Notes: generated from the sequence alone by a model not told the origin. A stretch of 64,000 bases of DNA from Acestrorhynchus altus (GCA_034509495.1 JAVGWO010000026.1:663409-727408), one strand, 5' to 3'. Counted from the first letter of the stretch, positions 35,631-48,035 are shown. Numbers and translations: made by a program.

Positions 35631-35697
35631 TATAATATAATATAATATAATATAATATAATATAATATAATATAATATAATATAATATAATATAATG
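35631..35697. repeat. (TATAA)n microsatellite
   Basis: About 13 perfect pentanucleotide units following the LINE-like 3' repeat. Confidence 0.97.
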
Positions 35698-35923
35698 TAA
35701 TAGTGAAAGCTACATGTACTGAAAAAGTGTTGATACTGAAGAGCAGTACATCACAACCAGCAGCTTTTCCAATGGGAAAAGTGAGCTCAAACACTAAGCT
35801 AAGCACTAAAGCACAAAAGCTCACACTAGCCTTTTAGGTTATCTTTTCTAAAAACTGGACTACCTCAGTTGAGTTCCAAACTGGAGCTAAACACACATTA
35901 GCAGGAAACATGCCAGCTTTAAT

Positions 35924-36291
35924 TAGTGCATCTCAAAAAATTAAAATATCATTATAAAGCTTATTTCCGATCACAGTTTTATTCAAAAAGGTAAAGTCTT
36001 TTTTTATTACATGTAAAGTGAGATTTCAAGCCTTTTTTTGTTTACTGTTGATCAGTTTGGCCTGTAGCTCATGAAAAGCAGAAGTCCAAAATCGCAAAAT
36101 ATAAATAAAAAAAATACAATTTTAATAGGTCACAGTATCAACTATAATATAATATCAGCTGCAATATTAATCACAGTATCAACTTTGAAACAAAAAATCT
36201 TGAAATGTATCACGTTGAATTTAGTGAATATAAAATATGACACTTTCCCGTTTTCCTTTATCACATTATTCAAATTGTTTGAGATGCACTA
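35924..36291. mobile_element. TA-flanked MITE of a Tc1/mariner-type family
   Basis: The left end is TA (35924-35925) then GTGCATCTCAAAAAATTAAA. The right end, read on the minus strand, is TA then GTGCATCTCAAACAATTTGA. This gives a 12-bp perfect core of terminal inverted repeat (GTGCATCTCAAA) within an imperfect repeat of over 20 bp, and a TA duplication at 36290-36291. The interior of 364 bp has the family's TTCAAGCCTTTTTTTGTTTA and TAGCTCATGAAAA blocks and no transposase. It is a deletion derivative of a larger Tc1-like family to which the fragment at 13740-13855 also seems to belong. Confidence 0.86.
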
Positions 36292-37738
36292 CTGTATGTA
36301 CTAGTTTACTTACTAGTGTATGTACTGTTAAGACTTAAGAAGGTCAAACATAGGGGAGTGAGTGGGGGCACAGCTAAAAGCCAACTCAACTGCAATCTCT
36401 TCAGCTTGGTGACTGCACATGATATTGGGAAGACACAAGAGTTTATACTTGTTCATACTTGTGTTAAAACAATGGCTGTCAATTAAAAAATATCAAACTA
36501 ATCATAGAATTAGTTAATTACAAGAAGCAGTTAGGGCTAAATTTGATAAATGATCGCATTAAAAAAATGCATTAGTGTCCAGATTGTGTGGGTTAACTCT
36601 TAGATTTAGTTTACATGTTAATATGTTACAATAGTTTACAGGTGGTTTACTTGCTGTTTTCTTGACTTCATAACTCAGAGTAAGCTACAGACATAATACA
36701 CATATAATAACAAATTTAACTCTGGCAGTTTCATTTTTGTGTGGAAAAAAATTGTAGGTGCAATAAATTATTTTATAAAACTTATAAATCAAATTTATAT
36801 AAATATTTTAATTCTTTAATTTAAATTTGCATTTTACATCTCAAATAAAGACAAATTATATTAGCATAGAATCTTAGTTTAGAAGCATAGAATGACACTA
36901 GCAGAGAATGACAATATCTTGCATGTGTTTAATTGCAGGAAAATGTTTCATTCTTATGCAAAATAATAGGGTTGTAAATACACGTGTAACACTGCATCAA
37001 AGCATTTTTCACTTAAGCTGAAGTCAAATATTTGGTATGTATTTTATCACAGTATAACCTTATAATAACAAAGTACTTAACAACTGTATTCTATGGCACC
37101 TTTAAGGGATTGATGAGTAGGTGAAGGGTACAAGCTGGGCTGTCGGAACAACACTTATTAGGGTCAGTGATGCTGTAACCCAGCAGCAGGTAGTGGAAGT
37201 AGGAGAGTTCTCCTAAATGCCACCGTGCTGCGAAGTGAGAATGATTCATATCCTGTGGCACGCTGATGCAACTTCACACAGAGCTGTTTGGGCAACTAGC
37301 ATGGAGTCCATCTGTTCAGCCTTAGGGGTCTACATGTTCTTATTGTCTTCAATTTTTTACCTTTTTATGTAGAGAAACCAATCAGTAATTACATACAGGA
37401 GAAACAGACTATTAGTAATGGTGGAAATATAACACACACACACACAACTAAAGTGACACCATAACAGCAACTAAATCAATGGAGGTTTTCAATATTTATT
37501 CTTAATCCTAGAAACATTGCAAGTAAAAAAATGGTTATTGATTATTATAACCATTAGAACAAAATCACAAAAAAAAACAAATTTTAAACTGAATCAATGC
37601 CAGAGGAACTTTGTTGTTACCTATCTGTACTGGGATCATTGTGCCCAAGGTGAAGGTGTACACATGTTCCTGAGTTGTTTCATCCATTCAGGGTGAAAGG
37701 GTGAAGGGTATGTAAGTGTGTGTCAAAGAGATAGAGAA

Positions 37739-37741
<3 letters not shown>
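36292..37741. other. Unassigned AT-rich sequence
   Basis: 1.45 kb without a recognised gene or element. The 37085-37320 part is less AT-rich than its surroundings. Confidence 0.4.

Positions 37742-37812
<71 letters not shown>
37742..37812. repeat. (GT)n microsatellite
   Basis: About 35 uninterrupted units, GT on plus. Confidence 0.98.
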
Positions 37813-37815
<3 letters not shown>

Positions 37816-37906
37816 ATGCTAGAGAGCAGACAGATGTTGCGTGAAAAGCCCTCCAACAGGTGGCAGGTCATCCAGAGGACATGTCTGATTATGTCAGTTA
37901 CCTGAC

Positions 37907-37908
<2 letters not shown>

Positions 37909-37978
<70 letters not shown>
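37909..37978. repeat. (GT)n microsatellite
   Basis: About 35 uninterrupted units, GT on plus, starting 97 bp after the previous array ends. Confidence 0.98.
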
Positions 37979-37980
<2 letters not shown>

Positions 37981-39058
37981 CAGGTGCCTGCATATCTGTT
38001 GCTGATTAGAGCAGATGCTGATGTAGAGTTTGTTCATGTTCACACCCGTAGACAACATCCCTTCAGGACCCCTCCCGAGGGCTGCCCCACTTACTGCCTG
38101 ATCCAATTTCACACAATCTAACTCATCCAAAATGTCAAGGTCATCCAGGAGCCACCCTGTATTCTAATCCTCTGATAGTTGGAGGGAAAGCACATAGTGC
38201 TCCATGTTTAACAAATTTTAACCCTGAAGTCTCAGTGGCTGAATGGCCCATCAGATTATTGCTCTTGTGACTAGAGTTTTATATTAGATAGTGAGTGACT
38301 TATAGGAGTTAGAAATTAATACAAGTTAAGATTAAAAAGAATAATAAGCCAAAGCTTAAACCAAGGGTGTCACTTCCTCACTACAAAATTATTTTTATGA
38401 CTCAATAATTCATGAATTAAAAGCATTGAACAAGCTATAAGTACAGGACACATTATGTACCATGTTTCGTGTACATTTCATATAAATGAAAAATAAATGT
38501 CAAATAAATTTACAATAAATTCTCAGTTTAAAATCATTGTGATGCTCCACTGACCGGTAATAGGGAGCAGCATCTCTATACTGCTCATTCTTGTGTAATA
38601 TAACATCAATAACCCAGTAATAATCTTGCAGTATAAGGATTAATTCTGTTCACGTGGCATTCACTTAGACCAAACTGCAAAGGTGCGTGGTGCAAAGTGC
38701 AAATCTAAAATCGGACAGCCTCTATATAAGAGAACACAGATGAGAAAGGGGGTGAAACATTGAGTTGACTGAGATTTGACCCCATATGCACAATCTCTCT
38801 CTCCTTCTCTGCCTGCTGAACATCATCTGGATCCAATGCTTCTGCCTGGCTCTCATGGTGGAAAGGTACAAGTGTGTTTGTTTTTGTACATTTTCAGGAC
38901 AAAACATGGAACACCAGGAAAACTGTATGGACCATCCAACAAAATTATCTTGATTTTGTGTGCTTGCTTATGAAATGATTCATTTTATATTTTATTAATA
39001 TAGGCAGTCACAAACTGTCTCTCTCTACAGACAACACACACACAGCCATATATATACA
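37979..39058. other. Unassigned sequence
   Basis: No feature recognised. Confidence 0.4.
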
Positions 39059-39064
39059 AAAAAA

Positions 39065-39140
<76 letters not shown>

Positions 39141-39141
39141 T
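39059..39141. repeat. Compound A-run, (AT)n, (TTTA)n
   Basis: A-homopolymer 39059-39082, AT array 39083-39110, TTTA/TTAT array 39111-39140. Confidence 0.96.
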
Positions 39142-39282
39142 TTTTGTACCAGTTTATTCATGTTAAATTCCCAGTTCTTATCTAGATCTGGTGCTGTTTT
39201 GTAAATTACACACAAGCCACACTGTCATGAATTTGAAGAAGAATTGAGAAGACAGCATCATTAATGCATGCACTTTGTTAGG

Positions 39283-39535
39283 ATTAGGGTACGGTTAGGG
39301 TAAGGATTAGGTTATGTTTAGGTTTTTTTCAGGTTATGATTAAGGTTAGGGTAAGCATTTAGGTTTGTTTTAGGTTATGGTTACCGTTAGTGTTAGGGTA
39401 ATGGTTAGGATAAGTTTGGGTTCATTGTAGGTTAAGGTTAAGGTAAAGATTGGTGTCATTTTAGGTTATATTTAAGGTTAGGATTAGGGTAAGGGTTAGG
39501 TTAAGTTTAGGTTCATTTTAGGTTATGGTTATATC
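39283..39535. repeat. Degenerate telomere-like minisatellite
   Basis: Many near-TTAGGG units (GGTTAGGGTAAGG, GGATTAGGGTAAGGGTTAGG) mixed with TTTAGGTTCATTTTAGG stretches. The longer period of about 65-70 bp is visible as recurring TTTTAGGTTATGGTTA-like blocks near 39322, 39372, 39428, 39461 and 39517. No uninterrupted telomeric array. Confidence 0.75.
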
Positions 39536-40292
39536 CAATGTCCTGGAACTGAATATGTATGTTTGTGGACTGTACAATAATAATAGTGAATGCACTGTAG
39601 AAGTGACGGTGAGTTCCTGTATTGGCCCTTTGGGAGGTTTCCAGTATCAGAAGCTCAGCAAGGATCAAGAGCACTTCCTCAGGTGAACAGACACCTCCTC
39701 TGCTCTCCTCCTCCTACATCCCTTTTTCACTCCCACCTCCTCTCCAGTGCTCAGCATGGTCACTCAGTGAAGATTGCTATCAGCCTATCACACGCACACG
39801 AATATGAATCCAATTACAGCACCCAGCCCAACCCTTGCCAAGATGACTGGATAAAATTGCTGAGGTTTTGCTCTCCTCTTTTTTTTCCCGCAGCTCCTTC
39901 ATGTTCTGCTCCCTCTGTCCTTCCTTCATCCCATATGTCCCAGATCTCCAGTTCTCCTCTGCCATTTTCTCATTTCTCTTTCCATTCTTTTCATATTTGT
40001 TCTAATCCACTTGATGTCCTGCACCAACACACCCTCTTCTCCATCCATGTTCTCTTCTCTGTCCTCATCTTCTATTGGTTTTTGGAGTTCCAGCATGCAG
40101 ACACAATACTTGTCTCTCTCCTCCATCTCTAGAATGTGTCTTGGCGGCCTATCAGAACCACAGAATATTTCATAACTTCATTCAAGAACATGGATATGAA
40201 ACATGTGGTTTGTGTGCAGGGGGAGAGACCACTAAGAGAAAGTTCCACGGTCTAACACCATTCGAAGAAAACAAATGTGTGCAGATAATTGT
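39536..40292. other. Pyrimidine-rich sequence with a long non-coding-looking open frame
   Basis: An open frame of 180 codons (39590-40132, +) is the longest in the window, but its translation is Ser/Pro/His-rich low complexity. It has no domain and appears to follow from CT-rich composition. Confidence 0.5.
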
Positions 40293-40765
40293 AATACAAA
40301 AGGCTTTATTATCTGGGTTAGATAGAAAGGTGTCAAATAGACAGGCTGAGTTCACATAGCAAACATACCAAACAGGGGCAATCCAAAAGAGTAGTCATAA
40401 GGCAGTTGTGGGTTGAAACCAAAAAACAGATGAGCCAGCCATCATAACAAAAGGGAAATCAAGAGAGCGAGGTCGAGAAACAAGCAAGGTTGAAATGAAA
40501 GAATAAAACAGAAGATATGCCTGGAATGCACTGGGAACAATGACAAAACCTAGCAACATTTGCTAAACACACACATGGTTATATATGGCTAAAAACAGGT
40601 GAACACGATTATTACACTGTTGATTGAGACTGGTAGTGAGAGTCCTGATTGGTTGTGTAGTCATGTGATTGATCAAGGGATCCTGGGATTTGGAGTCCTG
40701 ACCGATGAGAGACTTGTATGAGTCTGAACTGAATGAAGTCTTGTTAGAACTGGGAAATGTGACAC
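40293..40765 (-). mobile_element. Solo LTR-like segment of a gypsy-type element, reverse orientation
   Basis: Resembles fish gypsy LTRs read backwards: an A-rich GAAAACA-type first half, CACATGGTTATATATGGCTA near 40573, a GTGAACACGATTATT block, CTGATTGGTTGTGTAGTCAT and GTGATTGATCAAGGGATCCT (40648-40685), and AATGTGACACTTGC at the right end (near 40757). No internal domain lies on either side. The call rests on remembered LTR style, not on paired LTRs. Confidence 0.42.
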
Positions 40766-41465
40766 TTGCTCATCTGCCAGCAGAGGAGACCGCTACATTA
40801 ATGAAAATCTTAATTTTGCCAAGGCCTCCATGCTGCTTTTAGGAATCATATTAATCAGATCAATTCCAGAAGCCCAAGAGAGTTTTTTTTTATTTCTAAT
40901 GAATAGAACCACAACTAAAGCCAGAAGCCAAGAGCAAGCAATAAGATCCATTCTGGGGTGAGCCCACCCTAAGACTAAGACTTCAGACATATCAGCTTTG
41001 ATGTGCCATGAGCATACTTTTGGAAGTCATTTAATTATGGTTTTACAAAGAGATATAAGACCTGATAAGGTGCCTTGTAAACCACAGTTAGACAAAAACA
41101 CTGTAGTTTATTAAGTGTCTAGAGATGTAGGTTCTCCATACTGTTTAAATCCATATGTGGTGAAAGAGTAGACTCACATGCACACACTATAACATAAAAA
41201 AGAGTAGCTCTAATATGGTCACAAATCTGCCTGGGTGTGTGGGATTGTCCTACCTCTTTTCTTCTAGCCAAAAACTGTTCTTAGTTCATGTAAACCAATG
41301 GACAGTTTTGCTCCAAGCACATTCAGCTGCTCAGTGATACTGTGTTACTTCACGTAATTGACAGGAAGCCCTAACATCGGAGAAACCATTGGATACATAT
41401 TTAACAAACTTTCAAAGGTTTGTCAAAAATTGTATACAAAATCTAAGACTCAAACAACTTCCTGA
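40766..41465. other. Unassigned sequence
   Basis: No feature recognised. Confidence 0.4.
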
Positions 41466-41640
41466 AGATGGGTGACGTGGTGCAGCACATAACATGGAAC
41501 TGGGGTTTGATTCTTGGTATGGATGATTTAGCTGTGCTACACCAATAAGTATCCTTGGAAAGACTCCTAACACTACATTGGCCTACCTCTGTAATATGAG
41601 TAACCTTGTAAGTAACTCTGATTAAAAGCATCAGCTAAAT
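41466..41640 (+). mobile_element. tRNA-derived SINE with L2-type tail
   Basis: The tRNA-like head has an A-box-like GTGGTGCAGCA (near 41477) and a B-box-like GGTTTGATTC (41504-41513). The 3' end (GTAAGTAACTCTGATTAAAA, then GCATCAGCTAAATGA, 41590-41624) is a diverged form of the L2 tail found at 23483 and 53952. A SINE ending in the tail of a partner LINE is the known arrangement for being copied by that LINE. Confidence 0.7.
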
Positions 41641-41699
41641 GATTTGGCTGTGGTTCCTTTTATTTTGAAAAAAATATATATATTGACAGCAAACACAAT

Positions 41700-41955
41700 G
41701 ATATGTAAAAAAGTGTGGAATTATCTGGTACAGCAATAAACAACCACTGTGCTTGAACTGTCCTCTGCATTCAACCCATCCATGCAGTTGTTACACACAC
41801 ATACAAACTAGTGAATTCACACAGTAGGGAGCAGTGAGCACATGTGTCCAGAGCAGTGGGCAGCCTTCTCCACAACAGGAGAGTTAAGTGTCTGGCTTAT
41901 GGGCACTTCATTTATATCCTGCTCAACCACAAGGCCACAGCTGCCCCTAGCACAG
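41700..41955 (-). mobile_element. tRNA-derived SINE, family A, copy 2 (promoter-deleted)
   Basis: Same family as 4285-4597: CTCTGCATTCAACCCATCCA (41763), CAGAGCAGTGGGCAGCC (41850), TTATGGGCACTTCATTTATA (41908), CCACAAGGCCACAGCTGCCC (41927). The 30-40 bp between CCTGC and ACCACAAGGCC that hold the B box in copy 1 are deleted, so the internal promoter is broken. Confidence 0.72.
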
Positions 41956-42129
41956 ATATTTCAGGTTTTAATTTCCTCATGGTGTAAGACTCCAAACTAA
42001 GTGTAAAAAAGCCCTAAAAAACACTACAAACCACATAAAAACACGAGCTTGATGGAGGGGCAAGTATACTTACAAGGCCTAGAGGCAAAGAAATTGACAC
42101 AGCTACCAGAAAAAATATAGTGTACAGAG

Positions 42130-42262
42130 CAGTGGTAGGAAACCAAGGACCATAGTCCAGCAGAATTCACTAATTTCCCTGTGACAAAACACTGACTAAA
42201 CCTGGCAATTAGGTGAGGTGAGTCAAATTAGCTTGATTTGCTTGACAGTTATCCACCCCTGG
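42130..42262 (+). mobile_element. Short dispersed MITE-like repeat, diverged
   Basis: Weak match to the family of 13574-13712: an opening GTGGTAGGAAACCAAGGACC, an AATTTCCCTGTGACA block, and a closing GACAGTTATCCACCCCTGGT. Confidence 0.4.
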
Positions 42263-43721
42263 TATAAAACATGGAAGAGGTACTTCCTGAAATGCTAAAG
42301 CTTTAAGCATAACTTCAAGCTCAGCTGGTGGATCAAGAAATTCGATTGAGGCATCAGAACCTGGATATATTTAGGGTCCAAGAAGGCACAGAGGGTGGTT
42401 TCAGCATAGTGACTACTTTTGTAGAGATATTTTTTCTAAGGTATTTCAAAATATCCCTTGCCAAAGACATCCAGAGTAACCCCACTGTGCTCTGGGCTGT
42501 CAGGGTTTCTTTATAATGCTCATTTGAATGTAGACAGTCACACTGGTATCCCAGTTCTTGGTAGACATGTGCCTCTGTGGTTTTGAGGTTGTTCCAGTCT
42601 ATCCAATTAATGTCCTCTCAGTTAATGGCAACAGTTTCGGTTTTTACCAGACCTTGGCAAAAGTGGCTACATCTCCCAATTACATACATACAGCCTTTAA
42701 CTGATTATTTTAAAACCCACAGTTGTTTTGAAATGGGTCAGATCTGTACTGTCCTCCTTGGACTTTCCCATAATCCAAGGAGTATGTTGGCCAGTCCAAT
42801 AAGTGTTGTCAAACAAATCTTTTTCATGTGGACACAATTAAGCTGTAGTCAGTGATGATCACTATCTAACAGGAAGTTAACACGCCTTGGCCTTGGCAGA
42901 TTACAGAAAGCTTTGGAACTTTTGGACTATTAGCAACACTGGATTAATTATCTAAGATATATGTTGTACACAATAAATTTTATTCAAAATTATCTATTTG
43001 AGTGGATCATAAAATGAACCTGCCATTTATGGCCTCTCTCTTTGGGACATGCTCACTTTTTGGACTTTATGTGTTTATATGTGTTTTCAACAATTGGCTC
43101 TTCCTCATATTTGGAGTGCCAACCCCTGGACTAGACCCTATTCTTGTTGACTGCAGTTCTTAATCCAATGCTTGTTTCAGAAAAACTGTCAGATATAAAC
43201 ATTTCCATCCAAAAAGTCCTATCAGCCATGTCACGACAACAAAGAGATTTTTGATGCAGTTGTTCTAAAACAGTCCAATAAACGGTCAAGGTCTGTACTG
43301 TTTATGAAACACTTCTGGAACTTATTAACTTTAAACTGAATCCAAAAAAATGAATTTTACTGCCTGTAAGATGGATTCCTTCTTTTCAGTGACGCTTCAG
43401 ATTTCTCCATATATTTTTCTCTAAACACTACTCATTTTGACATATAGCCATACCAACATGAATACTGCATTGTGTCATACATTTTTTGTTTTCCTGCCAT
43501 TACCTTCCCCAATATAACAATGCCTAAAAATGTGTGAACGATAAAGACTTAGATAGGAATTGTTAGCAGAACAAGAGGTGATTATAAAAATTATGTTGAG
43601 GAGAAAGGGTTACTAGATGGACTCATCTTTATCATCACTGCCTTTGTATAGGAGATCATAGGCTGCTCATATTTGTGTGCATTTGATGTAAATATAAGCA
43701 GCATTTAAATATTGGTATGAA
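42263..43721. other. Unassigned sequence
   Basis: No gene or recognised repeat. Confidence 0.4.
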
Positions 43722-44096
43722 TTTGCATGCAAGGTCTGCATGCAGGTTGAGCATGTACATGTAAACATGCTCTCAAAGCTCCTTGGGCATTTAACTGAGA
43801 TCTAATTACAATGTAAAAAAGTGAATTTCAGTTCTGGATTCAGTTCCAAACTGGATTATTTATTAATAATAGGTGATAGATGGGAAAGAAGGCAAGAGTT
43901 ACGTATTAGAGCAGCACAATAAACAACAAAGAACAAAAAGAGCTCAAGCCCTTAAGAACAGAATAAATCATTATAATTATAATAAAGAGCTATATTTAAA
44001 AAAAGTGTATTATATCTTACTCTGATCATGAGTTATGAAGCCTAGAATATGGCATGTAACTGCCACAAAGTGCAGATCTCAGGTTGTAAGATTTAA
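43722..44096 (+). repeat. Unclassified dispersed repeat R1, copy E
   Basis: Shares GTCTGCATGCAGGTTGAGCA, TGTACATGTAAACATGC, CTCCTTGGGCATTTAACTGA, TTACTCTGATCATGAGTTAT, GAAGCCTAGAATATGGCATG and CTGCCACAAAGTGCAGATCT. An insertion of about 120 bp with A-rich sequence (43870-44010) separates its two halves. Confidence 0.8.
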
Positions 44097-44656
44097 GCTA
44101 AGTAGAAGCTATGAGTAAGACTCAAAAGCTGTAGGCTAACTGGACCAGTTTATCCACTTCTGTTTTCTTTCAAATGGCTATGTCCGCACTCTAAAATTAT
44201 CAGCAGTCTTTTAGTATCACAATCACAGACCAAAACTTCTGGAACATCACTCCAGAATTCAAGGTGGTTTTAGTTAGTGGGCTTGTTAGCATGTATTTGG
44301 CACTAGTCAGCAGAACCAGGATGGAGAAGCTTTCCAGCGATCGTTTTTCATGGTGACACCTGGCTCCATCAGGAGGGCTAGATTAAATGTCTTTGTGATG
44401 ACCAGGAACATTTAATCTTGTGATTGGGATGACCACAAGGTCTGCCAGACGCAAAAGGAACCCTCTGATCTCAATAACTAGGGAAAGGGAAAAGACCTGC
44501 GGTGAAATGCTAAATAGTTTAGCACTGTGTCTCCTGGAGCTGTGGAGAAAGTCAATGAAAACACAAGCAAGGGGACCTTGGCTGCCCTATTCAAACAGTT
44601 CACATTAGTGACACTTCCTCAGCATCCAGTCCAGAAAACTGTCCAAACATTCAGTT
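44097..44656. other. Unassigned sequence
   Basis: No feature recognised. Confidence 0.4.
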
Positions 44657-44704
44657 CAATTTTTTTTTTTTTTACTTCTTTTTTTTTTTTTTTTTTTTTT
44701 TTTT
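44657..44704. repeat. T-homopolymers
   Basis: Two T-runs (about 15 and 26 bases) separated by ACTTC. Confidence 0.95.
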
Positions 44705-45664
44705 GTCCTCTTGAAGTTTTTGCTGCGTCGTCATCAGGCACTGTGATAGGAGCAGAGAAAGAAGGAAAGATGCGTGCATGTGATATTTATCTTGTGCATA
44801 ATTTTTTCCAGCTCAGAGTTTATTTGAGGTTTGGATTGTGACCTGACATGACGCTACCAGACATGAACTTATGAACCCTGAGTACCAGAGCTTCATTGGA
44901 CCTTACTGGAAAGGAAGGTATATTAGTGTGTAGCAATATGTTTCAGTTATGAAAATTAAAAATTTATCACAATGCTTAAATGCAGATTCTGAGCTCTGCA
45001 TGAAGAGATGCCCTTTTCTTCTTTCCTCAAATCCTGCAGAATTCTCACTATAACTCATGGTTAAGCCACCAGATTCACATAAAAGTGTCAAGATCCAGAG
45101 TGTTAAACTCTTGTAAAGCAGCCAGTGACCCAGATGTGTCACTCAGCATATGAGCATGCATGTGCATTAGGAACACAAGATCAAACGTGTCCCCTGCAGG
45201 AGCTCACACAATGTGTGGTGAAGTGTGTGTCACTTGAACTTTATCTGATATGGATTATTAGCACATGTCATTATGACATGCTAATTGATTTGTGCAAGAT
45301 CCTTACAAATGCATTGTGTGTTTTTCATGAGTATTGGGATTTTTCATCTACTGCTCTTCAAAGAAGTGAAGTGAAGATGTGCACTACATTGGAAATATCT
45401 TTATTTTATTGAGTTTCCTCCATAACGAGCTACAAATGGTTAGAGCACAACAACACATTCTATTCACATGATATGAAATAAATATTAATCAGTGATGATT
45501 TATCCTGTATTGCATTATTGTCTATTCTCTGTTAAAACATGGCAAGCAATGAAGATGTTTTCTACCATCCTTCCACTAGATCTGAAACTAAAAATGCCCC
45601 TGCCTAGAAGGCATGTAATAGAACTTTCTCTAAAGCTTTCATTGACCTGTATCTTCTCTTTCAG
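44705..45664. other. Unassigned sequence
   Basis: No feature recognised. Confidence 0.4.
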
Positions 45665-47115
45665 TCTGAACAGTCAGAACAGAGAGAAAGAGTTAAAGGG
45701 GAGTAAGAACAAGCAGAAGGGTGAAAGGAAAGTCAGAACAGAATAGAGGAGTGAAAAAGGAGCCACAGTAGGGAGAAGTGAAAAGAAGGACTCAGTCATA
45801 TCAGAGAAAAGAAGTGAAAGGAGAGTCCGAACTGGGAGAAAGATAAAAAAGAAAAACAGAAGTGGAGAGCAACGAGAAGGACAGAACAGGAAGACACAGT
45901 GACAGGAGAGTCTGAACCAGATGGAGGATTGAGTAGAGTCAGAGCATGATGAAGTGAAGAAGTCAGGAGGTGTGAAAGAACAGGGAGGAGGTGTGAAAAG
46001 AGAGATGGAACAAGTAGTAGGAGGCAAAGTATTGTCAGAACAGGTAGAATGACTGAGTCCGAACAGGAAGAACTAGAGGAAGTACAGTCAGAGCTGGGAG
46101 AAGTTAGAACAGGGAAAACAGTGAAGGGAAACTTGACATTGGGAGAAGGAGAGGAGGGACAAGGAGAGGAAGAAAAGTTAAAACAGGGATAAGGAAAAGA
46201 GAAGAGTCAGAACAGAGAGAAGGAGAGAAAAGAGAGTAAAAGTGGATATGGAAAAGAGGAGAGTCAGGACATGAAGTAAAATCAGAACTGGCAGAAGAAG
46301 AGAAAGGAGAATCAGAACAGGGAAAGATCAAGAGTAGGGAGTATCAGCAGTGTCAGAGTATGGAGAAGGAATGAAATTAGTGTAAGAACAAGAAGAACTG
46401 GCAGTAGAAGTGAATGAGAAGTCAAAACCGAGAAAAAGGAATACAACTGGAGGAAATGTGCAAGAGTAGGAAGAAGCAGGGTTAAGGAGTGTAAAGTACA
46501 GTTAAAACAAAGAGAAGGACTGAAAATCAGAAAAGTGTCAGAACAGGCATTAACAGCGAGAAGTGTACTGTACTGGTACTGTACTGACTGTACAGGCAGA
46601 AACAGTAAGAGGTGAGTCTGAATTGGCAGAAACAGTGACAGTGAAGTCAGAACAGGCAGAAACCATGAGAGGCGAGTCAGAACAGACAGTAAATGTCAGA
46701 AGAGGCAGAAATAGTGAAAGGAGAGTCAGAACAGACAGTGAAAGTCAGAACAGGCAGAAACAGTCAGAGGAGAGTCAGGACAGACAGTGAAATTCAGAAC
46801 AGGCAGAAACAGTCAGAGGAGAGTCGGAACAGGTAGAAACAGAAAGGAGAGTCGGGTTGGGCAGAAGGAGTAACAAGCAAGTCAAAGCAGGATCAGGTCT
46901 CATCAGATCAGGAAGAAGGAGGTATGGAAGTGGAAGGAGTGTCTGTATAAGAAGAAGTAGTAAAAGCACTGTCAGAACACGAATGAAGGAGTGGAAAGAG
47001 AGTAATGTTAGGGTGAAGAGGTTAAAGGAGAGAAAAAACAAAGAGGAGTGAGTGGAGTCAGAATATTGAGGAGGTAAAGGAGAGTCAGAACTGGAAGACT
47101 ATGAGAGAGAACAGA
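45665..47115. repeat. Purine-rich (GA) minisatellite, about 1.45 kb
   Basis: The plus strand is about 80 percent purine over 1.45 kb. Recurring blocks are GTCAGAACAGG, GGAGAGTCAGAACAG and CAGGCAGAAACAGT. The most regular part is 46600-46860, where a unit of about 24-30 bp (GAGTCAGAACAGGCAGAAAC plus spacer) repeats about nine times; the rest is more degenerate. The minus strand is a long polypyrimidine tract, giving spurious Ser/Leu/Phe-rich open frames. No protein of any family is encoded. Confidence 0.85.
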
Positions 47116-48035
47116 GAGATATAGATGGCTTTAAAAAGTTTCTGAAAATTATTGAGGAGATGAAGACATGATTTCAAAGCAAATCAGTCAGTCTCAGTTT
47201 CCAAAATTTCACAAAATTCTTACTTGCACTTGGTTGGGCAACTTTTCTAGCCCATGGTCATTAAACAATGCGGTTGTTATGGACATTGCAATTAGAGAGA
47301 GAGAGAATGTGACTGATTTAATTTTTTACACAGTCTTGAAGGGTTTGTGAGTTCATATTTGTGTGTCTGTGACTCTTAATGGAGATGGGAAAAGAACCCT
47401 TCTTGTGTCATCAGAGTGATCATTTTAAATGGACTCATTCCAGTTTTCCATGCTTAATGAGGAGAGGAAATTGCCCAACTTAATAAGAGATTGATTTCAA
47501 CTCCAAAGTTCACCATAATTTGAAACTGAAAACTAAAGCATCCTTTAAAAATCCACTTTTCTTATTCTGGTCCAAAGCACCTTCAGATGTTTCTCAATAA
47601 TGCTCAATAAAACTTAACTCATTCATCTTTTTTCAGAGTACATTTTTGACAGTTGCACATGTCTATTCATTCAGAAAGCTGTATATGGAGGCTTTTAGAT
47701 ATAGAAATGTGAAGTCACGCATGCCAAAACTGATAAGAATTGATTTTACTAGTGCTGGCATCCCTATGGTATACATGTGGCTGGCTTGTTTATGTGTGTT
47801 TGTAGGTTGTCCTTTATAACCAATCACAATATCATAAAGACTGGTTTTTCCAAAACTTCAATTGCTATATTCTACTGATTGAAGCAACACTAACCAAAAG
47901 CCGCTCTTTATTTTAACTTCAAGTTGAGTATTGTGGAATTCTTTATCGATGTTGTGATCATATTGTGAATATTGTGGTATTTCACATACTAATACCAAAC
48001 CTAATTTTTTCCATACCTTCTTTCAACATTTCTGT
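47116..48035. other. Unassigned sequence
   Basis: No gene or repeat recognised. Confidence 0.4.

Noticed and set aside
35631..35697. TATAA array considered as a promoter TATA element
   Set aside because: It is a simple pentanucleotide repeat with no gene downstream.
39590..40132. Longest open frame in the window (180 codons, plus strand)
   Set aside because: Low-complexity Ser/Pro/His/Phe composition from CT-rich DNA, no domain, no splice or promoter context that supports coding.
45674..47051. Several open frames over 60 codons on both strands
   Set aside because: They follow from the purine minisatellite; composition is confined to a few residues and frames switch freely.
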